This document shows, piece by piece, positions 13,500 to 14,337 of a stretch of 14,337 nt of DNA. The notes beneath the pieces were generated by a model. That model was not told the DNA's origin. It did no database searches and worked only from the letters and a program-made list of their open reading frames with translations. Location of the stretch: assembly GCA_038255145.1 (NCBI GenBank), contig JBBSLP010000097.1:1-14337 (forward strand). Reading direction: 5' to 3'. How positions within the stretch are numbered: position 1 is the stretch's first letter; every line of letters begins with the position of its first letter. A program made the translations under genes and the position numbers. Source of the DNA: WHTX01 sp038255145 (GTDB lineage: Bacteria > Actinomycetota > Acidimicrobiia > Acidimicrobiales > CAIXPF01).

Positions 13500-14204
13500 T
13501 CAGCCGAGGTGTCCTGCCAGCCAGCCCGGGACCTCTCGCATCTCCTCGACGGGGACGGCACGGTGGGGGCCAGGATGGGCTCGGAGATGCTTGTCGGTGC
13601 TGCCGAGGCTGTCGAAGAGCTCGAAGCACAGGTCTCGGGCGATGAGCTCGTCGTCCCACTGCACGAGGAACCGGACCGGGCACGTGATCAGCGGAGCGTC
13701 GTGGCGTAGCCGCTCGGCGACGCCCCCCCACGGGCCCATCAACCCGAGCACTGCTGCGCTGATGCGCGGCTCGGCAGCCACCAGCGGCACGCCCATCATG
13801 GTGCCCATGGAGAAACCGAAGTAGCCGACAGGCCCAACGGCCATGTCGGATTCCACCGCGCCCAGGGCGGCTTGGAAATCCCGTACGGTCTCGTCGATGG
13901 TCTCGGGTTTCTTCCACGCCTGGACGAAGTCATCGAAGGTCTTCGCGGGATCCGATCCCGCGGCTCGGCGGTCGCCGTGGACCGGCCCGTCGATCGACAC
14001 CGATGCGATGCCGTGGCGGCCTGCGAGCCAACGGGCGATGGCCAGGATGTAGTCAGCCCGCTTGTGCAGCGTCCCGCCGTGGCCGAGCAGGACGAGCGGG
14101 GTGGGTCCGTCGATCTCTTCGGGACGCCAGAGGATCGCAGGAACCGACCGGCCTTCACAGGCCGTGTCGAAGGGTTCGCGGCAGGGGGTCGAGCAGAGAT
14201 GACG
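13500..14204 (-). CDS. Alpha/beta hydrolase (dienelactone-hydrolase-like), 5' end unresolved
   Basis: The frame encodes up to 234 residues of an alpha/beta hydrolase. From the start of the frame it shows ACEGRSVPAILWRP, the oxyanion strand LVLLGHGGTLHKRADY, VSIDGPVHGDR, the nucleophile elbow GFSMGT (Ser), an acid candidate in QWDDELI, and a late His in HPGPHRAVP. It probably hydrolyses an ester or related bond in the cytoplasm; the substrate is unknown. There is no ATG, GTG or TTG between the upstream stop (14205-14207) and the GTG at 14000-13998. A start there would remove the conserved HGG strand. The true start is therefore lost to a frameshift or small deletion near 14150-14230, or is an unusual codon. 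An AGGAGG-like site lies near 14229-14234. It may form an operon with the SDR. Confidence 0.7.
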   Translation of the reverse strand, partial: RHLCSTPCREPFDTACEGRSVPAILWRPEEIDGPTPLVLLGHGGTLHKRADYILAIARWLAGRHGIASVSIDGPVHGDRRAAGSDPAKTFDDFVQAWKKPETIDETVRDFQAALGAVESDMAVGPVGYFGFSMGTMMGVPLVAAEPRISAAVLGLMGPWGGVAERLRHDAPLITCPVRFLVQWDDELIARDLCFELFDSLGSTDKHLRAHPGPHRAVPVEEMREVPGWLAGHLG

Positions 14205-14207
14205 TCA

Positions 14208-14337
14208 GCGACGATGGACTAGCCGGCGCCTCCTGGGTGAGATCCCGAGCGCACTGCTGCGATGCGACGGAGCACGGTGGGTGGGCCCGAGACCTTCGGT
14301 GCGCCCGTTCCGACCAACGCCCGAGCCGTCGAGTCGA
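14208..14337. other. Right-edge sequence without a recognised gene
   Basis: Apart from the ribosome-site-like GGAGG on the minus strand near 14229, I see no gene, repeat or operator here. It may hold the missing 5' end of the hydrolase gene. Confidence 0.4.

Noticed and set aside
13500..14000. Starting the hydrolase at the GTG at 14000
   Set aside because: This would delete the upstream strand and the GHGG oxyanion motif, which are clearly present in the same frame.
1..14337. CRISPR arrays, insertion sequences, prophage or attachment sites
   Set aside because: No repeat-spacer pattern, transposase-like protein, terminal inverted repeats with target duplications, or phage genes were seen.

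Overview
The window is about 14.3 kb of very GC-rich DNA (roughly 70 % by eye). Genes start with ATG or GTG after GGAGG-type ribosome sites and often overlap by 4 bases. The gene content (DevR/DosR-type regulator, Acg-family flavoprotein, tandem universal stress protein, OmpR-type two-component pair) indicates an actinobacterium. A deep non-mycobacterial lineage such as the Acidimicrobiia is my guess, and the sequence does not prove it.

Positions 1-6344 carry a run of minus-strand genes. In transcription order these are an OmpR-family response regulator (start 6344), its histidine kinase (overlapping by ATGA, broken by a one-base frameshift at a C6 run near 5347-5352), a DUF2231 membrane protein, a 424-bp gene-free region, phosphoenolpyruvate synthase (ppsA), and a metal-transporting P1B-type ATPase. 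The ATPase overlaps ppsA by GTGA and runs off the left edge. A 491-bp gene-free region (6345-6835) separates the regulator from the plus-strand Acg-family nitroreductase-like gene (6836-7933).

Positions 7934-11293 hold a minus-strand devR/dosR orthologue (8108-8764). Upstream of it on the same strand is a zinc alcohol dehydrogenase (8890-9936), which is divergent from a tandem-domain universal stress protein (10161-11024). A strong hairpin with a TTCG loop follows at 11264-11293.

Positions 11607-14337 look unrelated. They hold a lipoprotein, a wrecked OmpA-family gene reduced to its signal peptide and last 12 codons, a short-chain dehydrogenase, and an alpha/beta hydrolase without a recognisable start codon.

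The main result is that the left two thirds reads as a DosR-type hypoxia/dormancy island. DevR keeps the mycobacterial phosphorylation and DNA-contact residues. Three 14-bp sites of the form GGGACCTYKGKCCY, matching the core of the mycobacterial DosR box, lie upstream of ppsA (two) and between the dehydrogenase and universal stress protein genes (one). A weaker site lies upstream of the Acg-family gene. Genes of these families belong to DosR regulons in mycobacteria. Here they are clustered around the regulator together with a PEP synthase-metal ATPase operon. No DosS/DosT-type heme kinase gene is in the window.
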